Below, in pieces: positions 1-10,611 of a stretch of DNA of 64,000 nucleotides (positions within the stretch are counted from its first letter, which is position 1; each line of letters begins with the position of its first letter). Below the pieces are notes generated by a model that was given only the letters and a program-made list of their open reading frames with translations, was not told the origin of the DNA and did not search any database. The position numbers and the translations under genes are program-made. Origin of the DNA: Farysia itapuensis (lineage: Eukaryota > Basidiomycota > Ustilaginomycetes > Ustilaginales > Ustilaginaceae); contig JALBYC010000041.1 of the NCBI GenBank assembly GCA_023212645.1, positions 1 through 64,000 of the forward strand, read 5' to 3'.

Positions 1-214
1 GTCTGTAACATGCTCCAAGTATGCACTCTTCAGCTTGAAATCTTTCGAAATCTTCGTATCTCCACCTCTTAGAAAGCGAGCGATGATGAGGCATCCTATT
101 GAGGTGAAATCCCTTGAGGCAGGGACGAAATCTTCGGCTTAGCTACTTTGCGCAAAATATGCCAGTTGTGCGCGTGAGACAGATTTTCACGACGGTGAAG
201 TCAGTCCGAACGGA

Positions 215-711
215 TCATTGGCAGCGAGCTTCAGATGATAGATCCACGGTAGAAACGTTAACATTTTCGGCTGTCTGTACGTCCGATCGGCCGGGACGGT
301 CAATACCTACCTTGGGAATGATCACGGCAAAGAACGCTAGAAGCGAGAAACTGTGCAGCAAAGTAGAAACAAGATCATCATTCGCAAGGCTGCTTTGGCA
401 ACGCTGCATCTCGATGGGGACACTTACGCTAGACTCATGTACGGGCCGCCAGTGGACGAATCTTTCGTCTTCTCTGATTTGTACGGCTTGTCGTGGGCGA
501 TGTGTGCACAAGCAAAAAGGAGACCGGCGTATGCGATGTACGGTACTCTCGTCATCATTGCTGCTCCAGACATCATCGAGATGCTGCCGAGAAATCCAGC
601 ATAGATGTCCAACCCTTGATCTCGCCAAGCCACCGGCAGAACAAGGGTACGAGTTTGCTCCGGTCGCCTGGCATCCGATGCATCTACGCGTCTGTAGGTA
701 GTCGAGGACAT
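215..711 (-). CDS. Asterix-like small membrane protein (PAT complex subunit type)
   Basis: Two exons are proposed: 711-428 and 350-215, joined in phase (GC|T) across a 77-nt intron with a GTAAGTG donor and CACAG acceptor, giving about 139 aa. The N-terminal DARRPEQTRTLVLP followed by two hydrophobic stretches (GFLGSISMMSGAAMM and YIAYAGLLFACAHIA), and a third after the splice (FSLLAFFAVIIPK), resembles the Asterix/WDR83OS family, whose members carry a D-P/A-R-R-P motif before three membrane segments. The animal protein acts in the ER as part of the PAT chaperone for multipass membrane proteins. The tail is uncertain: a second donor-like GTAGGT follows IIPK, so the real C-terminus may lie in another exon below position 215, where I see nothing else. 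Family assignment is from pattern memory only. Confidence 0.55.
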
Positions 712-877
712 CGTCGCGGAGCCCGTTGTGAATGGCGGTGATCCGGCGATGAAAGAAGGCGTTCTTCTCGATACATTCGATCGAACGTACGAGCGCCCAA
801 CGGCGTGGCTAAAGCGCTAAATCACAGTCAAATCGGACGGCCCAAGCGCGCATTATTGATCTAACTAACACCAAATG

Positions 878-1170
878 GCTTCGAGCTTCGAGCTTCGCGA
901 GCTTCGCGCTTCGCGCTTCGAGCTTCGCGAGCTTCGCGCTTCGCGCTTCGAGCTGCTAGATTCGCGAACTTCGAAGCTTCGACCTTCCGAGCTTACGAAG
1001 CTTCCGCTTCCGCACTTCCGTACTTCGTACTTCCGTACTTACGTACTTCCATAGCTTCCATACTTCGCGTACTTCCGTAGCACGTATGTACGTAAAGCAC
1101 GTAGTACGTAGCACAGTAGCTATAGTAGTATATGTAATAGCACACGGTATGTATGCGCATACGTAGGTAC
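878..1170. repeat. decaying simple-sequence tract (cttcg / tacttc)
   Basis: The 712-1260 interval between the Asterix-like start and the PAN6 stop holds no gene. Positions 891-920 and 921-950 are an exact 30-bp tandem duplication built from cttcg-type words. Rightwards the words drift to cttccg, then cgtacttc, then cgtag/tacgta, as if one simple repeat has mutated progressively along its length. Open frames across this tract (Arg/Ser/Tyr/Thr-rich) are consequences of the repeat and are not annotated. Confidence 0.8.
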
Positions 1171-1260
1171 GTAGTGCTTGTGCGACTAGACATATGCCCA
1201 AGCGCTTATGTCAGAACGTACTGCTCAAGCCGCTCTCGTCCCAGGAGATCTCTCTTTCAA

Positions 1261-2490
1261 TTACAGTTCAAAATCTAGGAGGAGATTGTCGATTAGTCGG
1301 GTACTTTTTCCGTCGGCGCCCTCCTTGACGAGAGCGGCACCGCTGAGGATAGCTCCCTGGCCAACATGAACCGCTGAAGGTCCGTGCATCACAAGTAGTT
1401 CCTCGAGGTTTTGAAGTGTTTCGGGGTGATTAAGAGATATATAGTCCAGATGAAGATGGACAGCACCTTCCTTCCGGCATACTTCCGCCTGATCTAGCAC
1501 GACCTGCCGCGCATTTTCCAGAGTCAGACGAATCCGTTCTTGCGTATCTTTCTCAGTCCATTTGGGATCGGTCCATGTCTTTTGGCCTCGCTTGAGTGCT
1601 TTGTACAGCACTGGGGCGACTTTGCGGCTTTCTGCAGTAAGATAGGCGTTTCTGCTGCTGAGTGCGAGGTTGTCAACAGGGTCTCTACCGGTTGGTATCA
1701 CTCGAAGATGCTTGGGAGAGGGCGGATGGGAGAAGAGCAAATCTGAGACAAGGCGACGGAGAACTATGGACTGTTGTATGTCCTTTTGACCAAAGTAAGC
1801 TCTGTCTGGCTGGATGATGTGAAATAATTTTGTGACAACGGTAGCCACACCACGGAAGAAAGTCGGACGGCTTCCTCCTTCCATCTGATGACTCAGACCT
1901 TGTACTTGGACAAAGGCACCGACTTGGTCCTCTACGACCTGCGTGAAGCCATTCGGATACATTTCGTGGACAGAGGGCATGAATACGAGGTCAACGGAGC
2001 GGTGATGGCCAGAAACTACTTTGGTGACCCTTGCGAGCTTTTCAACATCAGATTGTGCTGTCCGGGGGTATGAAGCGAGGTCCTCGGTCGGGGCAAATTG
2101 AGCTGGGTTCACAAAGATGGAAACAACAGTGTAGTCATTCTCGTCTAGACTAGCTCGGACGAGCTCGAGGTGACCCTGGTGAAGAGCGCCCATTGTAGCT
2201 ACGAAGCCGACAGACTTGCGCTCAAGTGCAACAGTGGAACGCCATTTTCTGTACTCTTTCACCGTTGTGAGCACTGGTATAGGAGAGAGTGGTACAGGCG
2301 AGTCGACTGACGAGCGAATAGCTGGAGAGGAAGTTGACAAATGCCGACAGTGTCGTGAAGCTTCACACGGCAGCGCAGTAGCGTATCGAAGAGTGGGAGC
2401 ATTAGAAAGCAAAGTTGGTAATATCAGGCTCTTTCCAAGCCTCCGTGAACAGTGCCGCAATATCGGTAAGTGTATCGCGGCCGCCGACAT
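1261..2490 (-). CDS. PAN6: pantoate--beta-alanine ligase (pantothenate synthetase)
   Basis: The enzyme condenses pantoate and beta-alanine with ATP to give pantothenate, the CoA precursor. Visible signatures are the nucleotide-binding VGFVATMGALHQGHLELV with its HQGH box near residue 105, the SIFVNPAQF strand, the FGQKDIQQ segment and the second ATP motif LALSSRNAYL, all in family order. It is a single uninterrupted frame. I chose the start at 2490 (about 409 aa); an in-frame ATG at 2553 would add 21 residues. The 60 or so residues before the catalytic domain are Arg/Ser/Leu-rich without acids (RHCSRRLGKSLI, SRHCRHLSTSS), which looks like a mitochondrial targeting peptide, although the yeast enzyme is usually described without one. 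It is divergent from CBP4; 2491-2832 contains no further gene that I can see. Confidence 0.95.
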   Translation of the reverse strand: MSAAAIHLPILRHCSRRLGKSLILPTLLSNAPTLRYATALPCEASRHCRHLSTSSPAIRSSVDSPVPLSPIPVLTTVKEYRKWRSTVALERKSVGFVATMGALHQGHLELVRASLDENDYTVVSIFVNPAQFAPTEDLASYPRTAQSDVEKLARVTKVVSGHHRSVDLVFMPSVHEMYPNGFTQVVEDQVGAFVQVQGLSHQMEGGSRPTFFRGVATVVTKLFHIIQPDRAYFGQKDIQQSIVLRRLVSDLLFSHPPSPKHLRVIPTGRDPVDNLALSSRNAYLTAESRKVAPVLYKALKRGQKTWTDPKWTEKDTQERIRLTLENARQVVLDQAEVCRKEGAVHLHLDYISLNHPETLQNLEELLVMHGPSAVHVGQGAILSGAALVKEGADGKSTRLIDNLLLDFEL

Positions 2491-2832
2491 CGTCACTTTC
2501 TGTCGGCAACGGCAAAGCAACACAAGGACAAGAGTGTCACTTTTCCAAAACAATTAAGAGCATCGGGAAGCGCATCGACCGCCGATCGTACAAGATGAAC
2601 GATGAACACCTCCACCTGGTGGCTGGTGCAAGACCGGCTGACCCAAATCACATGCTCCCTTTCTTTATCATCGCGCGACTCTCTCTTACGGCCATTGCTC
2701 TGGTAAGGAGGGGCTCGAAAGTGCAACAAATAAAGAAGACAAAGGAAAGTGTCTCACGTCTCAACTCCAATCGACTCCGCTTTGAGGTAAGACAGTCTCG
2801 ACGAAGCCACGCAAAACGGACCTTTTCGCATC

Positions 2833-3323
2833 ATGCCGGGTTCTCCGTGGCCAAAAGCAATAGCCGGTTCGCTCGCAGTCATTGCACTAGGGTATGGCAT
2901 TATGAAAGGTGAATACCTAGAACTGTTTCAAGCCCTGGAAATAGCTCCGGCTCTGACCTTCCCTTTCTGTGACTTCCTACAGGGACGACACCCACGGAGA
3001 AGCAATTTTACGACGTGAGTACTACACAATCGATCAATTGCATTGTTCAAACTTGGCGCTAACATTCATGCCAATCACAGAGCCTGTCTCCAGAGCTCAG
3101 ACGCAAGGTGGACACTCAGCGACTTTCTGCAGAACGCAAAGCTGCATATGCTGAACAGCTCAAGGTATGTTGACCCGACGGTCGAAAGGAAAAAAGGCCC
3201 ATCTGACTGAATTGAGTTGCACATTTTGCGAAACTACAGCGTGCGGCGGAACAAGACGAGTCAGCGCCGGTCTGGGCCGAAGGAATTCGAGTGCGAGACT
3301 CTTCCCCTCCTCCTCGACTCTGA
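2833..3323 (+). CDS. CBP4: Cbp4-type assembly factor of the cytochrome bc1 complex
   Basis: Four short exons: 2833-2908, 2983-3014, 3081-3164 and 3240-3323, all with GT/AG borders and consistent phase, giving 91 aa. The protein begins MPGSPWPKAIAGSLAVIAL, a single membrane anchor, followed by TPTEKQFYDSLSPELRRK, the most typical part of the Cbp4 family, then a charged helix (ERKAAYAEQLKRAAEQ). In yeast Cbp4 sits in the mitochondrial inner membrane and helps newly made cytochrome b enter complex III. Length and layout fit the family. It converges on the DAHP synthase gene with a spacer of about 130 bp. No single exon is longer than 84 nt, so frame scanning misses the gene; exact borders are predictions. 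Confidence 0.82.
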
Positions 3324-3452
3324 CCTCACACTTGCTCATCACGGCGATAGCCGCTATCTGTTTCAAGTACGCTCGGAGAAACCTCGACGGGTACAGGCTG
3401 GACATGCGCACCTGATATTTACAACGACTGCAAACGTGAAAGAACTTTCGGC

Positions 3453-5141
<1,689 letters not shown>

Positions 5142-5563
5142 ATGATTCCGACCTTGGTCACACGCACGCGATCAGCGTGGAAGGGTGAGTCATAAAGCTG
5201 CGCTTCCGTCTCATTGTCCATACTGACTTGTGTGCCCTTCACTCAGGACCTTTCTTTGTTGCCTTTCCCAACCTCGCCGATGCTCACAGGCACAATACGC
5301 CTATTAGGACCAACGCAAGGAGTTGCACTATCTTGCCCAATTATGTCGGGTACGTTCGAAGCGATCAATCACGCATCGTGCTGGCTGTTTGCTGATCTTT
5401 TCCCCTTGTGCGATCTTCCGCAAAACGCAGTCTTAGGTTTCAGATTCATAACGGCAAGCATCACATCCCACTCATGATCACGGAAGAGATGGTTGGGCAC
5501 AAACTGGGAGAGTTTGCACCAACACGAAAGCCATTCCGATACAAAATGACCAAGAACAAGTAG
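5142..5563 (+). CDS. RSM19: mitochondrial ribosomal protein uS19m
   Basis: Three exons, 5142-5184, 5247-5349 and 5437-5563, join in phase to a 90-aa protein. The sequence starts [18 protein letters not shown], continues with [15 protein letters not shown] and [20 protein letters not shown] and ends [13 protein letters not shown]. These are the classic S19 signatures (R-S-x-W-K-G-P-F, I-x-T-x-x-R-S, V-x-N-G-x-x-x-x-P-x-x-[11 protein letters not shown]). The length and the close likeness to bacterial S19 point to the mitochondrial small-subunit head protein rather than the longer cytosolic uS19. Introns are 62 and 87 nt. The acceptor at 5436 is chosen because it restores VGFQIHNGK; the upstream cag gives no family match. 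Confidence 0.88.
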
Positions 5564-5788
5564 AGCTTCCATCGGCCCGCTGCATTCTCCACCATATGTA
5601 CTTGTATCCAACCTCGACTACCATCTTTCAACATTTGGCTGTTGACTGTCTTGACTGTGCAAGTTCTTCGATTGCTGTTTTTGATGGTACGCTCAAGGTC
5701 TAGTCTTGGACGAGTGAAAATCTGAATCTATTCGAAGGAAGCAAGATTGTCACTGAGGAGCAGACAGAGTCAAATAATGTGGAAGCAG

Positions 5789-8700
5789 CTATCCTGTTGG
5801 CGCGATGCCAAAGCCACCGACGGGCACTTTGAGGAGCGGCAAATTGTGGAAGTCTGCAGTTCGGGTAAAAACTTCGTTTCCCCACCAACGCACCTGCAAG
5901 CCGCCCGCCTTTGGCAGCTCGAGTATTAGATATATGGCCATCGAAGACAGGATCGTGCCAAAGTCCATTGCGCCGGCGAGCACAAAGTTGTACCGCGACC
6001 ACCACTTTGTATATCGCGTACGCAAGTAATACTGGAAAAACAGCCCCACCACGATTGCTGAAGTGAAATTGATGCCGGTCGCAGGCGGAGCCATACTCAT
6101 GCCTACAAACATGATTGGTGTGCTGACAAACCGGAGTCTGGTCCAGCCAAGCCGTTCAGAGCAGAACCAGGTGACAAACGGGACTACTGCCCCGATGAGG
6201 AGTCCGTAGAAAATTGAACTGTACATCGATCTGGCACCGAATGTTCTTTCCGCTCCGATCGCTCCCCATATCACAGATGCGGTGTAGAAAATGGTGACGG
6301 TAGGACAAACGAACTGATCTTTCTGGTCAGGTTCGCATAGACCCGTTATCCTATGTTGCAGGAAGTTCTTGGCTAGGATTTGAACAAAGCTGTTGATCAC
6401 GATTGAAAGAACCTGTATAAGGAAAACATATCGTGGCGGGATCTTCATGTAGTGACCAATCTTTTGGTCTTCTGCCAGCAGTAGCGCAAACGTCAAAGTT
6501 TGCTGCGAGATGGTCTTAAACATCATCACGGGCATGGGTTTCCCGGGCAGCAGGTAAGAAGCAACAAGCTCGGAAAGCAGGTTGACCCCCATGGGCAATC
6601 CACTCATCGCATAGATGAAGCCGAAGGGAAGCATGTAGATGGCCGGTGTCAGAATGGCAAGCAGAACAGCCCACATTGGCAAGCCAGTGCTATATCCAGT
6701 TGCCAAAAACAGAGTCATCAGGATACCGGCTAACAGTAAAGCGCCGTACCATCGCATAGGCACTGTCTTGTACCTCTTGATCAGTCTGGAATGTACGTCG
6801 TCCGGCGAAAGCTGTCCACGAAATATTCCGACGATAAAAGAGCCATGATACAAAGCAGTGTGAACGATGGCAGAGGTGATAAGGGCAAATCCGCCAAAGT
6901 AAGCAATGATGAGGCCTGCCGAAATGTATATTGGCGAGTAGGCCTCGTAAGCCTCCAGATCGAATGTCTCATGGTCTGGCGAGACGGCTGAGACGTTGTA
7001 TCGACTGCCGAATCGATCATAACTCGCTCCTGTAAGCATGGGAAGATAGGCCGTGTTCCAGGCGTTTGTGAAGTAGATGATCGGCGCCGCAATCCAAATG
7101 CCCACCACGAATCCGGAGAAGAGGTTGACTTGAGCCCACCAGGGTGTAATCAATGGCGATCCGAGAAGGATGATCTGTGTCCAATCAAAAGTGATGATGG
7201 AAGCCCCGAGACCGGTCGCGATGCCGAAGACAATATTTACCGGGATGTTCCTTGGCCAGATCCAGCAGATCCAATTGAAGGTCGATAGAGCCTGGAATAG
7301 GTAGCCAGGCAGGAAAAAGATGAGGAACGCAGCTAACGACACCAAACCAAAGAACTTGAATCGTGTTAGGGATCGCTTTGGTGCCAAATCCCCTTCCGCG
7401 GGTGCCATCTCCTCTTCCGCATGCAAGGTGTTGAGTACTGTTGACACAACTAGTGTCTGTGGCCATATCATCGAGGTTGGCTCGACGAGAAATTTTCTGC
7501 AGAAGCCAGAAAAGGCTAAGCCGACAAGCTGAGGAGCGCAAACCATCAGGAAGCCGTACATGAAAGGCTTCGGGTCGTTCCAGAAACGAGGCGAGTCTTG
7601 GGCAAACAAGATAGAAAGGGAGTAAGCTGGGTTTAGCCCAGTAGTGGCTGCCAATTTGACCACAGTATGCTCTTTGATGTTCCACAGACCTGGATTCAAC
7701 GACCAAGACTCTCCCCCAAGCCAGCGAGGCGTCACGTAGGAGCCGATTGGCATGATCTTGGCCAGAAACTTACCCAGCGGGTGCGCCAAAATTTGCAAGA
7801 CAATCGACACGATTTGGATCGGAGGGTTCCTCTGGGCCAAAAATACGTTGAAGACGGACACAAGAGCCGATAAACCAAAGCCAAGGAGCAAAGAACGGAC
7901 AGTGAGTACCGGCAATTCCGGATCGTCGAGATTGGACACGGAAGCCCTAACCTCTGGATATGGAGAGTCATCTTCCTCTTGCGTTTCAAGCTCGATGGCT
8001 CGATCGTGGGTAGAACGTCCTTGTCCGTTCGAGAAAAGAATGTTGTCTCTAAAGGACTCCTCAGCTTGCGTCATTACCTCCCAGCATCCCGTCGACAAAC
8101 AGGCTTGATGTTCAGATACGCCAGAAGGGTATATTTGGGGCGAAGCGCTTGAAGCCTCATGTTTACTACTGCGGCGACGCTCTGTCATCAAGAAGCACTG
8201 ATCGCCAATGAGACTACGGCTAGTATTGCCCTCGTCCAAGTATGAAGTCGTCTTTACGCCGTTGGCTTGGCTTGTGATGCGTGTGATTGGCTTTTTGCAG
8301 TCGAGAGATGATGGGTGAGGCAAATGTGCTGTTGTCGCAGATCGCTGACTCTCAGAGCCACGAGCATCTGTACCAACCTTGTGGTTATCATAAGAAGGTG
8401 GCTTATGCGCTCGACTTTCGTGGCCAGCGTGGATTTGGTACGCCGAGCTCCTGCTGTGTAAAGCCTCTGGGATGTCACCCGACGCACCTACGATCGTCTC
8501 AGGATAATCACTGAATCCATTGGAAGGGAATGAAGCGCAGGATGCTCTGATCACTGTAATCTTGTCGCCTTCTAGCCCGGCTAGCAGTACACAGGGACGT
8601 GTCAGCCATAAGCTTCTGAACTTGCCGAACCAACACTTACGAGGCGCGAAAGCAAAAACGTCATCATCACCTCCACCACCCATCCCTTCAGCCTGTTCCG

Positions 8701-8812
8701 CTTTGTGAAGTCCATCGAGCGGCTCTTGCTGTCGATGATGGGAAGTGTGCCCTTCGTCGTACGAATCTGGGATCCCCGGTCTATCGTACTGGAGTTTCAA
8801 TTTTGACGGCAT
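5789..8812 (-). CDS. OPT-family oligopeptide transporter
   Basis: A polytopic plasma-membrane transporter of the fungal OPT family, which imports small peptides (and in some members glutathione or siderophore conjugates) with protons. From about residue 330 it shows the expected series of membrane segments with conserved stretches PRWLGGESWSLNPG, DSPRFWNDPKPFMYG, FNWICWIWPRNIPVN, SPLITPWWAQVN and MLTGASYDRFGSRYN, and ends in WWGNEVFTRTAD. I start at 8812; the frame stays open to 9196 without family character. A 60-nt intron at 8640-8581 (GTAAGTG donor, CTGAC branch, CTGCTAG acceptor) is likely; as 60 is divisible by three, the frame stays open whether or not it is removed. With it removed the protein is about 987 aa, with a hydrophilic N-terminal tail longer than usual, possibly hiding another intron. 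Substrate unknown. Confidence 0.85.
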   Translation of the reverse strand: MPSKLKLQYDRPGIPDSYDEGHTSHHRQQEPLDGLHKAEQAEGMGGGGDDDVFAFAPRKCWFGKFRSLWLTRPCVLLAGLEGDKITVIRASCASFPSNGFSDYPETIVGASGDIPEALHSRSSAYQIHAGHESRAHKPPSYDNHKVGTDARGSESQRSATTAHLPHPSSLDCKKPITRITSQANGVKTTSYLDEGNTSRSLIGDQCFLMTERRRSSKHEASSASPQIYPSGVSEHQACLSTGCWEVMTQAEESFRDNILFSNGQGRSTHDRAIELETQEEDDSPYPEVRASVSNLDDPELPVLTVRSLLLGFGLSALVSVFNVFLAQRNPPIQIVSIVLQILAHPLGKFLAKIMPIGSYVTPRWLGGESWSLNPGLWNIKEHTVVKLAATTGLNPAYSLSILFAQDSPRFWNDPKPFMYGFLMVCAPQLVGLAFSGFCRKFLVEPTSMIWPQTLVVSTVLNTLHAEEEMAPAEGDLAPKRSLTRFKFFGLVSLAAFLIFFLPGYLFQALSTFNWICWIWPRNIPVNIVFGIATGLGASIITFDWTQIILLGSPLITPWWAQVNLFSGFVVGIWIAAPIIYFTNAWNTAYLPMLTGASYDRFGSRYNVSAVSPDHETFDLEAYEAYSPIYISAGLIIAYFGGFALITSAIVHTALYHGSFIVGIFRGQLSPDDVHSRLIKRYKTVPMRWYGALLLAGILMTLFLATGYSTGLPMWAVLLAILTPAIYMLPFGFIYAMSGLPMGVNLLSELVASYLLPGKPMPVMMFKTISQQTLTFALLLAEDQKIGHYMKIPPRYVFLIQVLSIVINSFVQILAKNFLQHRITGLCEPDQKDQFVCPTVTIFYTASVIWGAIGAERTFGARSMYSSIFYGLLIGAVVPFVTWFCSERLGWTRLRFVSTPIMFVGMSMAPPATGINFTSAIVVGLFFQYYLRTRYTKWWSRYNFVLAGAMDFGTILSSMAIYLILELPKAGGLQVRWWGNEVFTRTADFHNLPLLKVPVGGFGIAPTG

Positions 8813-9734
8813 TCTAGGTCGCTCGGCTGTCGTACTTGCATTGCCTGTCCAGAGTGTGCCCTGGTCTTGGTTCTCGCTGATCTTAAGTCGCTTCTCCGTA
8901 TTCAAGATACACGTAGGAGATCTCAGGATGACAAAGAAGACAAAGACGCTTGTGACCCTGCCTGGCCACCTGGAGTCTGTTTCCGACTTGTCCTTCCCAT
9001 GCCCTCCGACCTCTCTCAATTGGGACCGAGTGAAGGTGGGCTTGAAATGAAGTGCGCTTGTTACAATGATCCTTCGGAGTACAGAGATCAGGAACCAGCC
9101 CATTCTGACCGAAACATGCCCGTGTATGGATACGTACCGCCCATGCAATAACAAACAGGCTATGTTGGCATTTCGGTCACTCCTAGCCGACGGCATACCG
9201 TCGGATCACTTTTTGTGATTCTCCGCCGCTCACGTACCATTTCGGTAGAAAAGCTTCGTTCGAGCTGTAATACTGGTATCAGTGCGTCCCAAGTGAGTAA
9301 AACTCGGGCCTGCCAATTGACTGATTTTCGCATAAGCTCGAGTAAAGTATGTTCAAAGAACTCTTCAGACAGCCTCACTCCAAGACGTCCTCTGCTTTCC
9401 GTGTAACCGTCTACACTTCAGACATCTCCCGCGTCGTGACTCTAGGTCCCTGTGTGTTACATGCTGTGACCATGAGAGTCAGGTGGAAAGCGAGGGCTTT
9501 GGTGGAGAGAAACGGCATTACTTGACACAGTTGGCAGTTCGCACTTGGCAGCAGACCAGCCCGCCCGGGTCCTTGTCAAAAAGCCCGATCTCCCGATTTT
9601 GCGCGATAGCTCAGTCTAACAGGATCGTGGCCAAACCGGAACGTCGAACGTCGAACGGACAACGCCGTCATCTCCAACACCCCTCTCCACAATCCCATCA
9701 TCTCCATCGGTATCGATTCCCACCTCATCCCAAG
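8813..9734. other. intergenic, divergent promoters of the OPT gene and ARPC5
   Basis: No gene recognised. Overlapping short frames on both strands show no family similarity. The ctcctcc/ccacctcatccc pyrimidine-rich stretch at about 9660-9734 directly before the ARPC5 start is typical of a fungal transcription-start leader. Confidence 0.4.
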
Positions 9735-10421
9735 ATGGACAGCTTCAGAAACATTGACATCGACAAGTACGATGAAGACGTGCTTCTGGACGATGAGTTG
9801 GTCGAGCCATTTCCTAGGTCCGCAGAGCAGGCCGCCGCCGACGCCCGTTCCAAAGCCACCGAGGTCCGAAGTCTTATAGGAAGGTAAGCCGGTCTGTGCG
9901 CGTTCAAGCGTTCGCCGGTGAATAACAGACTGATACAGGCTTTCTTTCTTGTCTCATAGAGGGGATATTTCAGGCGCTTTGACACTTGTTCTTTCAGATT
10001 ACCCGTACGGCCCGAATGTAGAAGAGGCAAAGGTAAGTCATCTGACATTCGCTACCTCTAGTCACAAAGCACTCACCTTTGCGTCCTGCAACAGAGCATC
10101 ACACTTCACTCGCTGCTCGAGATCCTCAACAGCACCAAATCCTCGGACATCTCCAGCACGGTCAAGGCAATCGGCTTTGACCAGAGAGATGCTCTGATGA
10201 AGTACCTCTACAAAGGCTTGCAGCTCGGTGGAGCGGCAGGTGAGCGTGAAGGTGTCAACTGCGCAGTTCTTCTAGGCTGGCACGAACGGGTAAGCTGCTC
10301 ATGGCTACACTCTCTGCACCGTCGCACACCATTGACCCATCTATCCTTTCGTCTGCAGTTGACTGAGGTCGCAGGCACAGGTTGCATCGTCCGTGTCATG
10401 TCAGATCGAAGGACCGTCTAA
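9735..10421 (+). CDS. ARC15: Arp2/3 complex 16-kDa subunit (ARPC5)
   Basis: Four exons, 9735-9883, 9960-10032, 10095-10289 and 10359-10421, give 159 aa with every junction in phase. The protein opens with MDSFRNIDIDKYDEDVL, continues with ALTLVLSDYPYGPN, the helical segment SSTVKAIGFDQRDALMKYLY and the terminal GWHERLTEVAGTGCIVRVMS ending in RKTV-like RRTV, matching ARPC5 throughout. The protein bridges Arp2 to the rest of the seven-subunit complex that nucleates branched actin, used in endocytic patches and polar growth. Length is normal for the family. Its 3' end converges on the Zn2Cys6 gene. Confidence 0.93.
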
Positions 10422-10611
10422 CTCGTTGATATGTTAATCATTGATCGTTGCGCGTTGCGCGTTGGGCCGTTGGGCCTTGGCGCATTGGCCCTTGCGGCCT
10501 TGCTCCTTGTACAATCATGATGATCGCAGCCGGACAGAGCTGTTTCAAACACAAACGAGTATCTTCTGTGGGCTGTGGCATTTTTTGTTGTTATCGTGGA
10601 AGCGTGTTAAT

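Noticed and set aside
114..701. 195-codon + strand frame at the left edge
   Set aside because: It overlaps the better-supported spliced membrane-protein gene on the minus strand and is Arg/Cys/Ser-rich without any family likeness.
956..1201. Arg/Thr/Tyr-rich minus-strand frames
   Set aside because: They translate the simple repeat; the amino-acid pattern is a by-product of the repeated words.
5340..5365. B-box-like gttcgaagc inside the uS19m intron
   Set aside because: No A box or foldable cloverleaf around it.
9483..9887. 134-codon frame beginning upstream of ARPC5
   Set aside because: The conserved protein starts at the ATG at 9735; the upstream residues are a pyrimidine-rich leader read in frame.
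10440..10510. Runs of gcgcgttg / ttgggcc words after ARPC5
   Set aside because: Short, imperfect and located in a likely 3' untranslated spacer; no array-like regularity, so not a CRISPR or satellite.
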